Below, piece by piece: positions 1 to 10,667 of a stretch of 64,000 nucleotides of DNA. Within the stretch, counting starts at the first letter, position 1. The number at the start of each line of letters is the position of its first letter. Made by a program: the position numbers and the translations under genes. Source of the DNA: Corticium candelabrum (Eukaryota; Porifera; Homoscleromorpha; Homosclerophorida; Plakinidae); assembly GCF_963422355.1 (NCBI RefSeq), contig NC_085090.1, positions 2,587,729 to 2,651,728 on the forward strand, read 5' to 3'. The notes below the pieces were generated by a model. It was not told the origin of the DNA. It was given only the letters and a program-made list of their open reading frames with translations, and searched no databases.

Positions 1-258
1 GGCTTTCGCTACCGTCCAGCTCAAAGTGCTCATGAGGAAAGTTCTGTAACTGTTGCGTGTATCCCGATAGAAAACTTGTACGTGTCCCAGACCCGGATAG
101 GTCACGCCTAACATATCATGTGCACGGATTCTTCTACTAGAAGTCATGATGCAAGCTGGATAGTAATTACGGGAAACATACAACAGAACAGCACAAGTAA
201 AAGAATAATAATCGCCGTTAATTAACAAGACGGTGGAAAATGAATCAGAAGATGGAAA

Positions 259-456
259 TGTAGTGAACTGTACAGGTTCTACATACTGTACGCATGTTGC
301 ATGTTAGCTGCATGATCGATAACAATTGGGGAACGCCAGATTCCTTTAGTAGTAACACGTTGAGTTCTGGACGTCACGTTGTCCTGTCTATCACGACGTC
401 TCTCTCGGCCGCTTGTTCATCATCCTCGCGTCTGCTAACGATATAGGCACACGACA
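259..456 (+). repeat. 5' LTR of the Gypsy element
   Basis: A 198-bp direct repeat of 3698-3895 with a single mismatch, with TG...CA ends. It is preceded by GAAA, the same four bases that follow the 3' LTR. It should contain the promoter of the element, but no clear TATA box is seen. Confidence 0.95.
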
Positions 457-458
457 TT

Positions 459-473
459 TGGTGACATTGACGT
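459..473 (+). promoter_or_regulatory. Primer-binding site, tRNA-Trp-like
   Basis: Two bases after the 5' LTR the sequence TGGTGACATTGACGT matches the complement of a metazoan tRNA-Trp 3' end at all positions except a central run of three. Trp priming is typical of the CsRn1 group of Gypsy elements. The tRNA comparison is from memory, not a search. Confidence 0.6.
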
Positions 474-478
474 AATAC

Positions 479-790
479 ATGGCCGACGCAGACGCAAACG
501 CAGCTGCAACTGCTCTCACCACTACTGCTGCTACAACTCTTGCCGCTGTGAGCGTGAAACTTCCTCCTTTTTGGCCTACCGACCCAGAAGTATGGTTTGC
601 ACAGGTGGAAGCACAATTTACCACCCGGAACATTACAGCTCAACGGACTAAATTCGACTATGTCATCACGTCTTTGAGCCCGGAGTTCGCAATGGAGGTG
701 AGAGACCTTCTTCTGAAGCCGCCTACTGAGAATCCTTACGACATTCTTAAGGCCGAACTCATCAAACGTACTACTGCGAACTCATCTTGC
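479..790 (+). pseudogene. Gag N-terminal part, truncated by internal deletion
   Basis: The reading frame opens with ATG at 479, just after the primer-binding site, with an Ala/Thr-rich start followed by the capsid motif [19 protein letters not shown] and a second conserved block around [15 protein letters not shown]. After [11 protein letters not shown] (about residue 100) the similarity stops and the frame runs on for 20 unrelated residues to a stop at 853. The rest of capsid, the nucleocapsid zinc finger and the protease expected before pol are absent. The break lies near 780-795, where the pol frame (+1 relative to Gag) begins. Confidence 0.85.
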
Positions 791-794
791 TCTG

Positions 795-3678
795 CTACGC
801 GAGTTTTCAGTTCTCACACAGATCAGTTCTCAAACCGGTCCTGCTGTCCATGATGTCACCCACCACATCGAAACCACAGGACCTCCCGTCTCTGCTCGCC
901 CTCGACGGTTGGCACAGGAACGTCTTCGAGTAGCCAAGCACGAATTCGAGCACACGTTACAACTCGGGATCATACGCCCTTCGTCCAGTGCATGGTCCTC
1001 TCCCGTACACATGGTACCCAAGAAGACCGCCGGCGACTGGCGACCTTGTGGCGACTACCGGGCCCTGAATCGGATCACCGTTCCCGACCGTTATCCGGTC
1101 CCTCACATCCACGATTTTTCCTCTACACTGCAGGGCGCCACAACATTCTCCAAATTGGATCTTGTTAGGGCATACCATCAGATTCCCGTCGCCCCCGGCG
1201 ATGTGCACAAAACTGCGGTCACCACTCCCTTCGGGTTATTCGAGTTTGTGCGAATGCCCTTCGGCCTACGGAATGCAGCACAGACTCTTCAACGCTTTAT
1301 GGATCAAGTTCTTCGCGGTCTCTCATTTGCGTATGCGAACGTCGATGATGTCCTCGTCGCAAGTACCACCGCTGATGAACACCTCCACCACTTACGGATC
1401 GTTTTCGAGCGACTCGCCACTCATGGGATCGTTATCAACCCCAGCAAGTGCCTCTTTGGTGTCNNNNNNNNNNNNNNNNNNNNNNNNNNNNNNNNNNNNN
1501 NNNNNNNNNNNNNNNNNNNNNNNNNNNNNNNNNNNNNNNNNNNNNNNNNNNNNNNNNNNNNNNNNNNNNNNNNNNNNNNNNNNNNNNNNNNNNNNNNNNN
1601 NNNNNNNNNNNNNNNNNNNNNNNNNNNNNNNNNNNNNNNNNNNNNNNNNNNNNNNNNNNNNNNCCTCTTTGGTGTCAGCGAGCTCACTTTTCTCGGCCAC
1701 CACATCGATCGACACGGTATCCGTCCTTTGCCCGACAAAGTTCAGACTGTTCGTAACTTCCCTCAACTACAATCTCCACGTCAATTGCGTCGATTCATTG
1801 GCTTAGTGACATTTTATCACCGCTTTATCCCTCACTGTGCTACGTTGATGCAACCTCTTCATGTCCTTCTCACTTCATCTAGCACAAAGGCTCAGACACT
1901 AACCTGGAGTGACAGCTCTCACTACCTTCAACGACACAAAAGAGGCATTGGCCAATGCTACCCTCCTCTCATACCCCACCGCCGATGCCCCGACCTGTCT
2001 CATGACTGATACGTCTGATACTGCAGTGGGAGCGGTCTTACAACAGTACAAGGACGACAAGTGGCACCCCATTTCTTTCTTCTCTAGGAAGATGACCCCT
2101 ACTAAGCAACGCTATAGTGCCTTCGACCGGGAATTGTTAGCAGTCTACCTAGCCATCCGACACTTCCGGCATTTCCTTGAGGGCCGACAGTTTCATGTGC
2201 TCACCGATCACAAACCTCCAACGTACGCTTTAGGCACTCGCCTCGATCGCCACTCGCCTCGACAAGCTCGTCAGCTTGATTATATCTCTCAATTCACCTC
2301 CAGCGTTCGTCACGTCCACGGACACGACAATGTTGTTGCTGACGCACTTTCCCGCATCGAATCTAATTGCTTGCTCTCAGGTCAACCGCCAGTCGTGGAC
2401 TTTACTGCTATGGCTCAAGCACAATCTACGGATTCCCAGATTCGAGCACTCCAGTCGTCCCCGTCTGCTTCACTGGTCGTTGAAGCGATCTCCCTGCCTG
2501 ACTCCCCGTGCCCACTCTACTGCGACACGTCTACCGGACTTCAGCGCCCTGTGGTGCCCCGGGAATGGCGACGCACTGTGTTTCATTCTCTGCACGGACT
2601 TTCTCATCCTGGCATCCGAGCAACTCAGAAGCTTATTACATCTTGGTTTGTATGGCCTGGCATCAATGCTGATGTTCGCCGATGGACCCGCTCTTGTGTC
2701 CAGTGTCAACGTGCCAAGGTTCAGCGCCACTTCCGCTCTCCACCTTCTTCCTTTCCCGTCCCTGACGCTCGTTTTGACATCGTGCACATCGACCTGGTCG
2801 GACCACTTCCGCCATCACGAGGATTCACGTATCTTCTCACTTGTGTTGATCGCTTCACCCGATGGCCAGAAGTTATTCCCCTTACCACCTCGACGACCCA
2901 CGTCGTTGCTCGCGCTTTCCTCAGTGGATGGAGATATCGCTTTGGTGTTCCGTCCACTATTGTTACAGACCGTAGTCGGCAATTTGAATCACACTTGTGG
3001 AGCAACTTGATGACTCTACTCGGCTCTAAACGAGCTAGCACCACTGCTTACTACCCCCAAGCCAACGGTCTTGTTGAACGATTCCACCGCCAGCTGAAAG
3101 CCTCCTTGAAGGCTTGCCATAACCCTACTGCCTGGATGGATGCTCTCCCACTGGTCCTCCTCGGTGTCCGCACCGCACTGAAAGCAGATATCTCGTCTAC
3201 GGTAGCTGAGATGGTGTACGGCAGAACTCTTAGACTACCTGGAGAATTCTTTACTACCGCGCGCCCAACTCCTGTTGCTGACCCCACTGACTATATATCT
3301 CAACTCAAAGCCCACATGCAGGTCATCCGTCCCACCCCACCTCGTCCTACGTCCGCTCTACCACATAGTCCACTGAGTGATGACTTTGCGACTACCACTC
3401 ACGTCTTCATCCGCCACGATGCTGTACGCAAACCCCTCCAAGCTCCGTATGATGGACCTTACCCAATCGTCGACCGGACTGACAAACATTTCACCGTGGA
3501 TAGGAACGGTCGCAAAGGCACTGTGTCCATTGATCGCTTGAAGCCTGCTCATCTACATTGTGACACCGTGACCTCCCCCAGCGAGTCTCCTGACCCACCT
3601 TCTACATCAGAATGCCGGCATACTCGCTCGGGACGACGAGTTCACTTTCCACGACGTCTTTCTTCATACGTGTCGTAG
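795..3678 (+). pseudogene. Gypsy Pol: RT, RNase H and integrase, frameshifted
   Basis: The polyprotein is readable from the REFSVLT linker through reverse transcriptase ([27 protein letters not shown]), RNase H (TDTSDTAVGAVLQ, FDRELLAVYLA, TDHK) and integrase (an HHCC zinc site ending CVQC, then HIDLVGPLPPS, VTDRSRQFE and a GLVERFHRQLK glutamate block). Three defects are seen. The YxDD box of RT reads NVDD at about nt 1335-1355, so the usual tyrosine is lost. A frameshift near 1905-1920 separates RT from RNase H. Protease is missing upstream. The 200-N gap inside RT appears spurious, since the 13 bases before it recur after it and the frame resumes at the same residue. The copy is probably inactive. 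Confidence 0.9.
1464..1663. other. Assembly gap of 200 N, probably artificial length
   Basis: Exactly 200 Ns. The 13 bases directly before the gap (CCTCTTTGGTGTC) are repeated directly after it, and the RT reading continues from the same Val-Ser junction. The contig ends therefore overlap, and no sequence needs to be missing. Confidence 0.85.
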
Positions 3679-3697
3679 AACACTGGCGGGGGAGTAG

Positions 3698-3895
3698 TGT
3701 AGTGAACTGTACAGGTTCTACATACTGTACGCATGTTGCATGTTAGCTGCATGATTGATAACAATTGGGGAACGCCAGATTCCTTTAGTAGTAACACGTT
3801 GAGTTCTGGACGTCACGTTGTCCTGTCTATCACGACGTCTCTCTCGGCCGCTTGTTCATCATCCTCGCGTCTGCTAACGATATAGGCACACGACA
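3698..3895 (+). repeat. 3' LTR of the Gypsy element
   Basis: A 198-bp copy of the 5' LTR with one substitution. It follows the pol stop by about 20 bp, with a purine-rich stretch (GGCGGGGGAG) just upstream that fits a polypurine tract. It is followed by GAAA, the target duplication. Confidence 0.95.
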
Positions 3896-3999
3896 GAAAT
3901 GATGCCTAGTACTAAACGAGAGTTTGACATCCAGCGAGTGGATCCTGCCCATCTGCCATCTCCCATTTCTGCCAACTCATTCAGACATTCTTGCAGCGG

Positions 4000-4002
<3 letters not shown>

Positions 4003-4064
<62 letters not shown>
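4003..4064. repeat. (TA)n microsatellite
   Basis: About 30 uninterrupted TA units. An open frame of Tyr-Ile repeats across it is only a by-product. Confidence 0.97.
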
Positions 4065-4066
<2 letters not shown>

Positions 4067-4130
4067 TTTACCCGACCGTCTAGATTTCTACCAAACCAGC
4101 CCCTCCCCTTTTCTACTTATTAATTAATTA

Positions 4131-4946
4131 CAGTGAAACCTGTACCAGCGACCACCTCTCAGCGACCACCCGGCTTTAGCGACCGCATCTGCCTGGCACG
4201 GAACGTTGTCCCATACAATAGCTACTGTACTAAGCGGCCATCTGCCCAACGCGACCAACGACCGCTAATCCAAAGGCCCTAAAGCAAATTAACACCAGCG
4301 ACCGCAACGTACCTTTTTCGTCTTGATTACACATTACAACCCGGCTGTCACCTCTCAAAGGTGTTGCCGACACACACGCGATCATGTGAAGAATTCGCAG
4401 ACAAGTGGGAAAAAACCTCCTACATCAAGCACAAAGGCGGTGTGAGGGTCGAGACAGAGAGGATGTCGTTGACGCTGGACAACATGGCATTGACACAAGT
4501 GACACTGAAGATGATCATGACTATGATCCACCTCAAATTCGAGTTCAAACATACAAACAAGACGTAGAGCTTGTGGACGACCTATTCCAGTTGTCACTCA
4601 TCAAAAATGATCAGAAAATGCTGGATTTGGTTGCAAAGCTGGAAAGTGTGGTGCAGAAGATGAGTTTAGAAGCCAGGCAGCAGCAAACTCTATCCATTTT
4701 CTTTTCCCTGTCACAGTAGCTAGCTTTGATTAGAACAGTCTGTAATTACATGGACGAAATACAGTATGTACATTCCACAATACAAGAACGAGACGTTTAG
4801 AACTTTGTAAGATCCGTGTAGTGGTGATCTGGCATGCAGGGCTCTAGGTGTGTAGAAGCGCAAGGCTTCCTCTACTAAGCGACCACCTATCCTAACGAGC
4901 AATACCCCTGGGTCCCACAGGTGGTCGCTTAGTACAGGTTTCACTG
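4131..4946 (+). mobile_element. Non-autonomous pogo/Tigger-like element
   Basis: An 816-bp unit with terminal inverted repeats CAGTGAAACCTGTAC and GTACAGGTTTCACTG. The inner TIR is rich in GCGACCACC-type repeats like those of the pogo element at 32.6 kb. The left flank is TA and the right flank CA, which fits a TA target duplication with one later change. The inside keeps only the 3' end of a transposase gene, so it is a deletion derivative. Confidence 0.8.
4405..4719 (+). pseudogene. C-terminal remnant of a pogo-type transposase
   Basis: The last ~60 residues (VELVDDLFQLSLIKNDQKML, then a QKM-rich helix) parallel the C-terminal helix region of the pogo transposase at 33.4-34.4 kb. The protein ends close to QQTLSIFF, which fits the PCNA-interacting (PIP) pattern QxxLxxFF. 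Nothing of the DDE core or DNA-binding domain remains. The first residues of the frame are not transposase-like and probably arise from the deletion join. Confidence 0.6.
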
Positions 4947-5445
4947 CAATTACAATTAGGGAAGATGACTGCTACAAATCAGACAACGCTCAGTCTCAAG
5001 AGAGGAAACAATGTACTCAAACAGTTGCACATTCACACACGCGCGCGCGCATTTCTTTTACCAAATCCAACTAATGCAGATTAATGGACTAGGAGACAGT
5101 GCAGTGTCGATTCCTAGTCAATTAGCAATAGGAATTCGGTCCTCTCAATTCCATTTCTGTGCTTCGTACATGCATGCATGAAAATGTCTAACTAATGACC
5201 ATACCCTTCTGACATCTGGAGGGAAGTACACCGGCGTTTCACTGCATGCTCTTTAAAAATTTAGTAAATTTTATTCATGTAACAAATAAGATAACAACCT
5301 TAGACTCTAGATTTCAGACGTCAACAACCTCAAACTCTTACGTACTATAGGTTCCATAGACTCAAAACAACATTATACTACAACTACTCTGGCTACATGG
5401 TTTGCTATCATATGATACTCTAAAGATAGCAATTAGGTATTTGTT
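4947..5445. other. No gene seen
   Basis: AT-rich sequence with a short ACGCGCGCGC stretch at about 5039-5050. No open frame, repeat family or RNA gene was recognised. Confidence 0.6.
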
Positions 5446-5449
5446 CTAA

Positions 5450-6521
5450 CTAATTGACGCAACGTTGTACGGTTCGCTGTAACTCTAATCGTAAATGGTG
5501 TGTCGTACCGCCGGAAGACAGAGTTTCTTCGCAAAAATCATTGCTGTCCCAACAGAAAGTTATAAAACTTCCTGGTTTTATGTTTGATGGAAGAAATACT
5601 CTTTGTCACCCTGTTCATCAATTTGAAGCTTTGCCATTGCAGTCTCGCACTCAGTCAACTGACTTTCCGAAATACCGTGACCAAACCTGTTCAATATAGT
5701 CACAATTTGACTACTTCCGGTCAGCTGCTTCATAGCAAGCGGTAGCGCTACGCGCTTTGGAGTTTTGAGACGACCGCGACTGCAGCTGTACACTAAGTCC
5801 TGCCCAATAGAAATAATTCTTCTATGAGTCGAATCCGATTGCGGCGTCACTTTTGTGTGGAGACTTAAAGGGTCGAATGATTGGTCTTCTCAAATTAACC
5901 AACTCGAGAAGTTGTACTACGAAGTAGGAATTTGACAATTGCTGTTGTGAAGATCAGACGAATTGGGACGAACCGGCATCGTTTTCGGCATTTCCAAATT
6001 GCTTATCTCAAGATCGCTGCTACAGCAAAAACCGTAGAGGTATTGTCGGCAATAACATCGGAGAAGTAATAGTCATCTGCAGTGTCCGGAGGACCGTTAG
6101 CGTTATGAGAGTCGTCTACATTCATAGATGCGCTAGCATTCATTTGCTGAATGCGTTCTAGAAGAATACCCAATGGTGCAGCACTGCTAAAACATATTGA
6201 GCTTGATTAAGTTTCTGCGCGTTGGAATGACAATCGGTTGCCGAAGTGCCTGGTTAGACAGGTTTTTAGGACATGTGCGCGGTACCCGTCGGCTGACACA
6301 CCAATTTCGTCAAAGTAACTTTTGTAAGTTGAGCATAAACTGGACAAAGACATGACATTAGGGATTTCTCCTAGAATATCTTTTTCAACGTCTTGTGCTA
6401 GTCGTTCAAACGCTTGTTTGTGAGGACTGTCCGTTGTTTCGGCATCCAACTGCTTTTTCATTAGTAATTCCAGAAGTCTAGGTGTTGTATGACCTTTGTA
6501 GCACGAATTGTGGTACACCAC
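5450..6521 (-). pseudogene. Decayed member of a repeated invertebrate gene family, function unknown
   Basis: Reading on the minus strand, 6521-6207 gives a block starting VVYHNSCYKGHTT with regularly spaced Cys/His. Position 5850-5578 gives SIGQDLVYSCSRGRLKTPK and LTGSSQIVTILNRFGHGIS. After a frameshift, 5560-5455 gives FCWDSNDFCEETLSSGGTTH. I recognise these blocks from multi-copy proteins of corals, sponges and molluscs that have no assigned function. The stretch 6200-5860 between the blocks has no long frame, so the copy is broken by at least one frameshift and stops. It may be part of an uncharacterised mobile element. Confidence 0.6.
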
Positions 6522-6529
6522 ATCTTTGG

Positions 6530-7820
6530 CATGTACATCAGCACCTTAAATCTCCAGCTAAACTCTTTCGCCGTCGCGCACATTTGCACCATAGAGAAGT
6601 GTAGCAGCACAATCAAGTTGGCAACGGGTCGTCTTCCCCATTTTTCTGTCTTTACGTTTTCGTTTTTCTGTTTGACACATCAGATTTCTTGTCAAATCGA
6701 GACCGGGAAGAGTGCTTCTGGTACGGGGGCAGTCATCTGCTTCGCTCGGCCAGTCTCCGATAGTCGCAAGGCTAATAAGATTGCAATCCCGCGAATGCCA
6801 AAAAGCTGGCAGTAAAAAAGGGTAAATCAGTCATGAGAAAATTTAGTTTTTTGACTAATTTGCTAGACTAGCTGGCGTAGTGCTTTGTAAACCTGTCACC
6901 GTTCTAGTATATGTTTACTTTGTACTGTTGAAGTACCAGTTCGACTAGAATGTTGCGTGCAGAAATTGCACATTGCAAAACAGTGATTTCTTGGACAACT
7001 CACTAACTTTGAAAGTAAAAAAGTTTGTTGTCGATAGCAATGCTCCGATTGACTAATAAAAGCTATTCATTCCTCACTTTCAGCTACACAAGTACAAAAT
7101 TTATTTAGCTTAACACAACATAAACTATAATGGAGACTTGGGAGGGAGAACTATACGATTGTTGACCACTGCGATTATTACCAACAGGTGCATCACTTGA
7201 AAACTGCATATCAAAAGACTATGATGACACACTAGCAACTTACAACGACTCTGTAAACATGTCTTGATGATACAGGTATTGATAAATACTGGAAGTCAAG
7301 ACGTTGTTTCACCCTGTTTGTTCACTGAGGTTTGAATTTAGTCTGTGCGTAAGTAAAATTACATTTGGGTGAGTGTTGCAGTGATGGATTTGGGTGACCA
7401 TACAATAGCCAGTTTCAGCATTGTTTTACTGGATAGTACTATAACACTCCTAGATACTGTGACAAAAAAAGAATTAAAGAACCAAGCTATTTGATACATT
7501 GCTGATTACAACTAGTAACAAAAGTAATATATCACATATTGGTGTCATATGATGCCGCCGCAGCTCTAACAAACAATATCAGCGAAAGAATGATGGCTCA
7601 GCATTGACTTAAGCGTAGCTCTGTGGTTGGACTACAGATGTTTCACCAACAAATCTACTGTAAAACTGTTAGCGATTTTGTTCTTGCTGCAAATGAACAG
7701 GAAGAGGATAAATCTATAGTAAAAATTGTCAATGATTTTCTTGCCGCAAATGAACTGCACGTGGAGTTTAGCGACTTTGCTTGAGACATTACCTAATGCA
7801 CAATACCTATATTGTACCGG
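6530..7820. other. No gene seen
   Basis: About 1.3 kb of moderately AT-rich sequence up to the hAT element. Open frames here are short and show no family resemblance. Confidence 0.55.
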
Positions 7821-7825
7821 CAGTG

Positions 7826-7840
7826 CAGGGGCGTACGCAG
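7826..7840 (+). repeat. hAT left terminal inverted repeat
   Basis: CAGGGGCGTACGCAG, preceded by the 5-bp duplication CAGTG and followed by GGGGGTTCG-type subterminal repeats likely to bind transposase. Confidence 0.9.
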
Positions 7841-8144
7841 AGGGGGTTCGAGGGGGTTCGGACGAACCCCCTCTAGGCGCTAGGTAATGGCGGAATTCGA
7901 ATTAGGCAATGCCGCATGAGCGCAACTACACAGCACCATTACATATGGGGACAGCAGAAGACACAACGAGACTCCCGATTTTAGATACATTGAAATTATC
8001 TGTAAAAAATAATATAAATCTATAAAGTAGTACAGCACTTAACTTTTCGGCGCGCCTATTACTGGATCTACAAAGCCGAGATGAAGTTTATGTAACTCAT
8101 GCGCTTGCACGGTGTTGATTACGGTTCTCCGAGGACAAGCTAAA

Positions 8145-10667
8145 ATGGCGCATCAACAGAGCATTGCAGCGTTCTTCCGTGCGGCTCATAAAAGGCCATC
8201 AAGCGAAGCTGGTCGACTCGATGCGGGCGGTGAGCAACATAATGATCGTGAGGACTGCCAGCCACCGAACCGACGGCCACGGCTTTGCTCTGTGTTGACT
8301 GAGGAAAGCAACAGCCACCCGACGTCAAATCTAGACACTCAGGTCCAAGACACGGTGAGGGAGAATGCCACGACGTGCACGGATTTCGTTGGTCGCCCAT
8401 TTGACGTAGGTCTCACTATCAAGATTGGAATGTCAGTCAAAGAAGTGTCCACAGCCGTTTCAGCGCTTTCCGGAGGTGAGAAGTACAAATTACTCTTTAG
8501 GCATACTTCGCCGCCTACCGTACTGCCTTCTACTCGTTCGTATGGCTGTAACCGCAAGTTTAACACGGATTGGCTTACTAAATACTCGTGGCTAGTCTAC
8601 AGCCCAGCCAATGATGCTGTGTATTGTGCACCATGCGCTCTGTTGTGTTCAGAGAAGACTCGTGCTGACAAAGGCCTCTTTGTAAACGTGCCTTTTCGCA
8701 ACTGGGTGAAGCTGAGCGAGTCGCTGGCAGCTCATGCAAAACACACGTATCATGCTCACTGCATGGACGAAGCAGATACATTCAGAGCAGTTGTAGATAA
8801 CCCTGATTCTAGACTTGATGTTATGGTACGCACGGTACTGCAAGATCGCTTGACCACAAATAAGTATATTTTGCAACAGATAGTTCGTGCCATACTGTAT
8901 TTGACGAAACAAGGATTAGCACTGCGTGGACACCGAGAAGGGATTTCATCCAGCAGTAATCCTGGAAATTTCTTGGCATTGCTTAAGAACCAAGCTGCTA
9001 ATGATGCAGTCTTGAAGAAGCACCTGGAACAGCCCTTGGCACGGAATGGTACATACCTGTCACCAAGGTCACAGAATGATATAATGGGTATTATCAGTTT
9101 TGACATTATTCGCGCAAAAATTGTTGAGGAAGTGAAAGAGGCCAAGTTTTATGCTGTGTTGGCAGATGAAATTTCCAGTCACAATGTGGAACACTTGGCT
9201 GTTTGCCTGAGGTTTGTAGATGCGTCTGGTGAGATACGAGAAGAATTTGTTTCATTCGTAAAAATGGTACGAGTTCGTGCTGTTGATATTGAACAGGCTA
9301 TCACTGGACTTCTGACAAACCTTGGTCTTTCACTTGAGGATCTCCGTGGACAGGGTTATGATGGAGCGTCAACAATGAGTGGAGAGAAGTCAGGTGTTCA
9401 GAGAAGAATTCTAGACAAGCAGCCAAAGGCAGTATACACTCACTGTTCCGGTCATTCCCTCAACCTTGTAATAGCACAAGCCTGTGCAGAGCCATGCGTC
9501 CGAAATTGTATTTCTGTCATCAAGGCCATCACTCTTTGGATTAGAGCATCACCAAAGAGGGAAGGTCTACTAAAGCAAGTATGTGAAAGGCAACAGCAAG
9601 CTGGAGCAGCACATGGCTCTCCTCTGCTTAATGTTTGTATAACCAGATGGGTGGAGAATATTGATGGGTGGCAGCGCTTCATGCAGTGTCATCCATACCT
9701 AGTAGAGCTGTGCGAAGTAATAATTTATGGGAGTAGACACTACGCCATGTTTAGTGACGGATTCTCTGCTGATGACAAGAAGGATGCGGTTGCGCATTTA
9801 AAGTCCTTGGAATCCTTCTCTTTTATTTATGCAATGGTTGTTTTGCACCGTACGCTCTCGTACGTTCGAGAACCCATTAAAAGGTTGCAGGGAGTTTCTC
9901 AAGATCTCTACTCTGGCTTGATGATGATAGAAGATTGTCAGAAAGAGCTTCTTAGCATACGTTTCAACGCAGATGAACTGACTGCATTTTCAGACAGAAT
10001 TTACAACCACAGTTGCTGCCTTGCTGCTAAGTCTGATATTGCTCCAGTTGTGCCCAGAACTTGCCAACGGCAGCAGCATCGTTCTAATTATCAATGCTCT
10101 GATCCCAAGCAGTACTTTAAAGTTACAGTTCTCCTGCCCTTTTTAGATCATTTGCTTGCAGACTTGAAAGCCCGATTTGCAAAGCATGTGCAGAAAGTTG
10201 CTAGACTACAATCACTCCTGCCGTCTTCTATCAGTAAAACATCATCTTTTCAGGACATTGAAGAGGCTGTAATATTCTACAGTGCTGACTTGCCGAACCC
10301 TGACATTGTTGATGAGGAATTTGTTCGTTGGAAGAGAAAATGGCTCAACATTCCTCCGCAGTCTCGTTCCCAATCTCTGAAAGACTGCCTGGCTCCTGGT
10401 GTCTGCACAATGCCAAACCTGCGTGTCCTTATGCAGCTTTTTGCAACACTGCCTCTGAGCACTTGTTCCTGTGAGCGATCCGGTTCTGCTCTGCGACGGC
10501 TCAACACCTACCTGCGCAGCACTCAGAGTGAAGACCGTCTTGCTGCTGCAGCTCTCATCCACGTCAACTACGCTACACCTGTTGATATTAACCACGTCTG
10601 CAAACTGTTTATGCAGAAACATCCACGTAGAATTGAAGCACCTAGTATGCTGTTTGATAACTCTTGA
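8145..10667 (+). CDS. hAT transposase, TTF zinc finger, DUF4371 and hAT dimerisation
   Basis: An uninterrupted 840-residue protein from the ATG at 8145 (context AAAATGG); the frame opens slightly upstream without an ATG. Residues 4-11 read QQSIAAFF, an exact PIP-box pattern (QxxIxxFF). A TTF-type zinc finger lies at about 130-210 (WLVYSPANDAVYCAPCALL and later His/Cys). The RNase H-like catalytic core has its first Asp in YAVLADEISSH (about 340), the second in GYDGASTM (about 404), then HCSGHSLNL (about 432). The last Glu is in CSCERSGSALRRL (about 774), inside the C-terminal dimerisation region ending TYLRSTQSEDRL. It should cut and rejoin the element ends in the nucleus. No stop or frameshift is seen, so it may be active. 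A domesticated gene is unlikely because the TIRs and target duplication are intact. Confidence 0.92.
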   Translation: MAHQQSIAAFFRAAHKRPSSEAGRLDAGGEQHNDREDCQPPNRRPRLCSVLTEESNSHPTSNLDTQVQDTVRENATTCTDFVGRPFDVGLTIKIGMSVKEVSTAVSALSGGEKYKLLFRHTSPPTVLPSTRSYGCNRKFNTDWLTKYSWLVYSPANDAVYCAPCALLCSEKTRADKGLFVNVPFRNWVKLSESLAAHAKHTYHAHCMDEADTFRAVVDNPDSRLDVMVRTVLQDRLTTNKYILQQIVRAILYLTKQGLALRGHREGISSSSNPGNFLALLKNQAANDAVLKKHLEQPLARNGTYLSPRSQNDIMGIISFDIIRAKIVEEVKEAKFYAVLADEISSHNVEHLAVCLRFVDASGEIREEFVSFVKMVRVRAVDIEQAITGLLTNLGLSLEDLRGQGYDGASTMSGEKSGVQRRILDKQPKAVYTHCSGHSLNLVIAQACAEPCVRNCISVIKAITLWIRASPKREGLLKQVCERQQQAGAAHGSPLLNVCITRWVENIDGWQRFMQCHPYLVELCEVIIYGSRHYAMFSDGFSADDKKDAVAHLKSLESFSFIYAMVVLHRTLSYVREPIKRLQGVSQDLYSGLMMIEDCQKELLSIRFNADELTAFSDRIYNHSCCLAAKSDIAPVVPRTCQRQQHRSNYQCSDPKQYFKVTVLLPFLDHLLADLKARFAKHVQKVARLQSLLPSSISKTSSFQDIEEAVIFYSADLPNPDIVDEEFVRWKRKWLNIPPQSRSQSLKDCLAPGVCTMPNLRVLMQLFATLPLSTCSCERSGSALRRLNTYLRSTQSEDRLAAAALIHVNYATPVDINHVCKLFMQKHPRRIEAPSMLFDNS

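Larger units (their letters stand above)
259..3895 (+). mobile_element. CsRn1-like Gypsy LTR retrotransposon, internally deleted
   Basis: A 3.6-kb LTR retrotransposon bounded by two 198-bp direct LTRs that start TG and end CA and differ by one base (a C/T change about 105 bp into the LTR). The 4-bp duplication GAAA lies at 255-258 and 3896-3899. A primer-binding site resembling the 3' end of tRNA-Trp, a Gag start with the motif [15 protein letters not shown], and a pol of RT-RNaseH-integrase order place it with CsRn1-type Gypsy elements; that clade assignment is from family knowledge. Near position 785 the C-terminal half of Gag and the whole protease region are missing, and pol carries a frameshift near 1910. 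The near-identical LTRs imply a recent insertion, so the defective copy was probably mobilised in trans or damaged soon after landing. Confidence 0.93.

Noticed and set aside
1448..1806. Open frames running across the N gap
   Set aside because: They contain 67 unknown residues and exist only because Ns do not give stops; the gap is probably not real sequence.
3924..4127. Short frame with Tyr-Ile repeats
   Set aside because: An artefact of the TA microsatellite.
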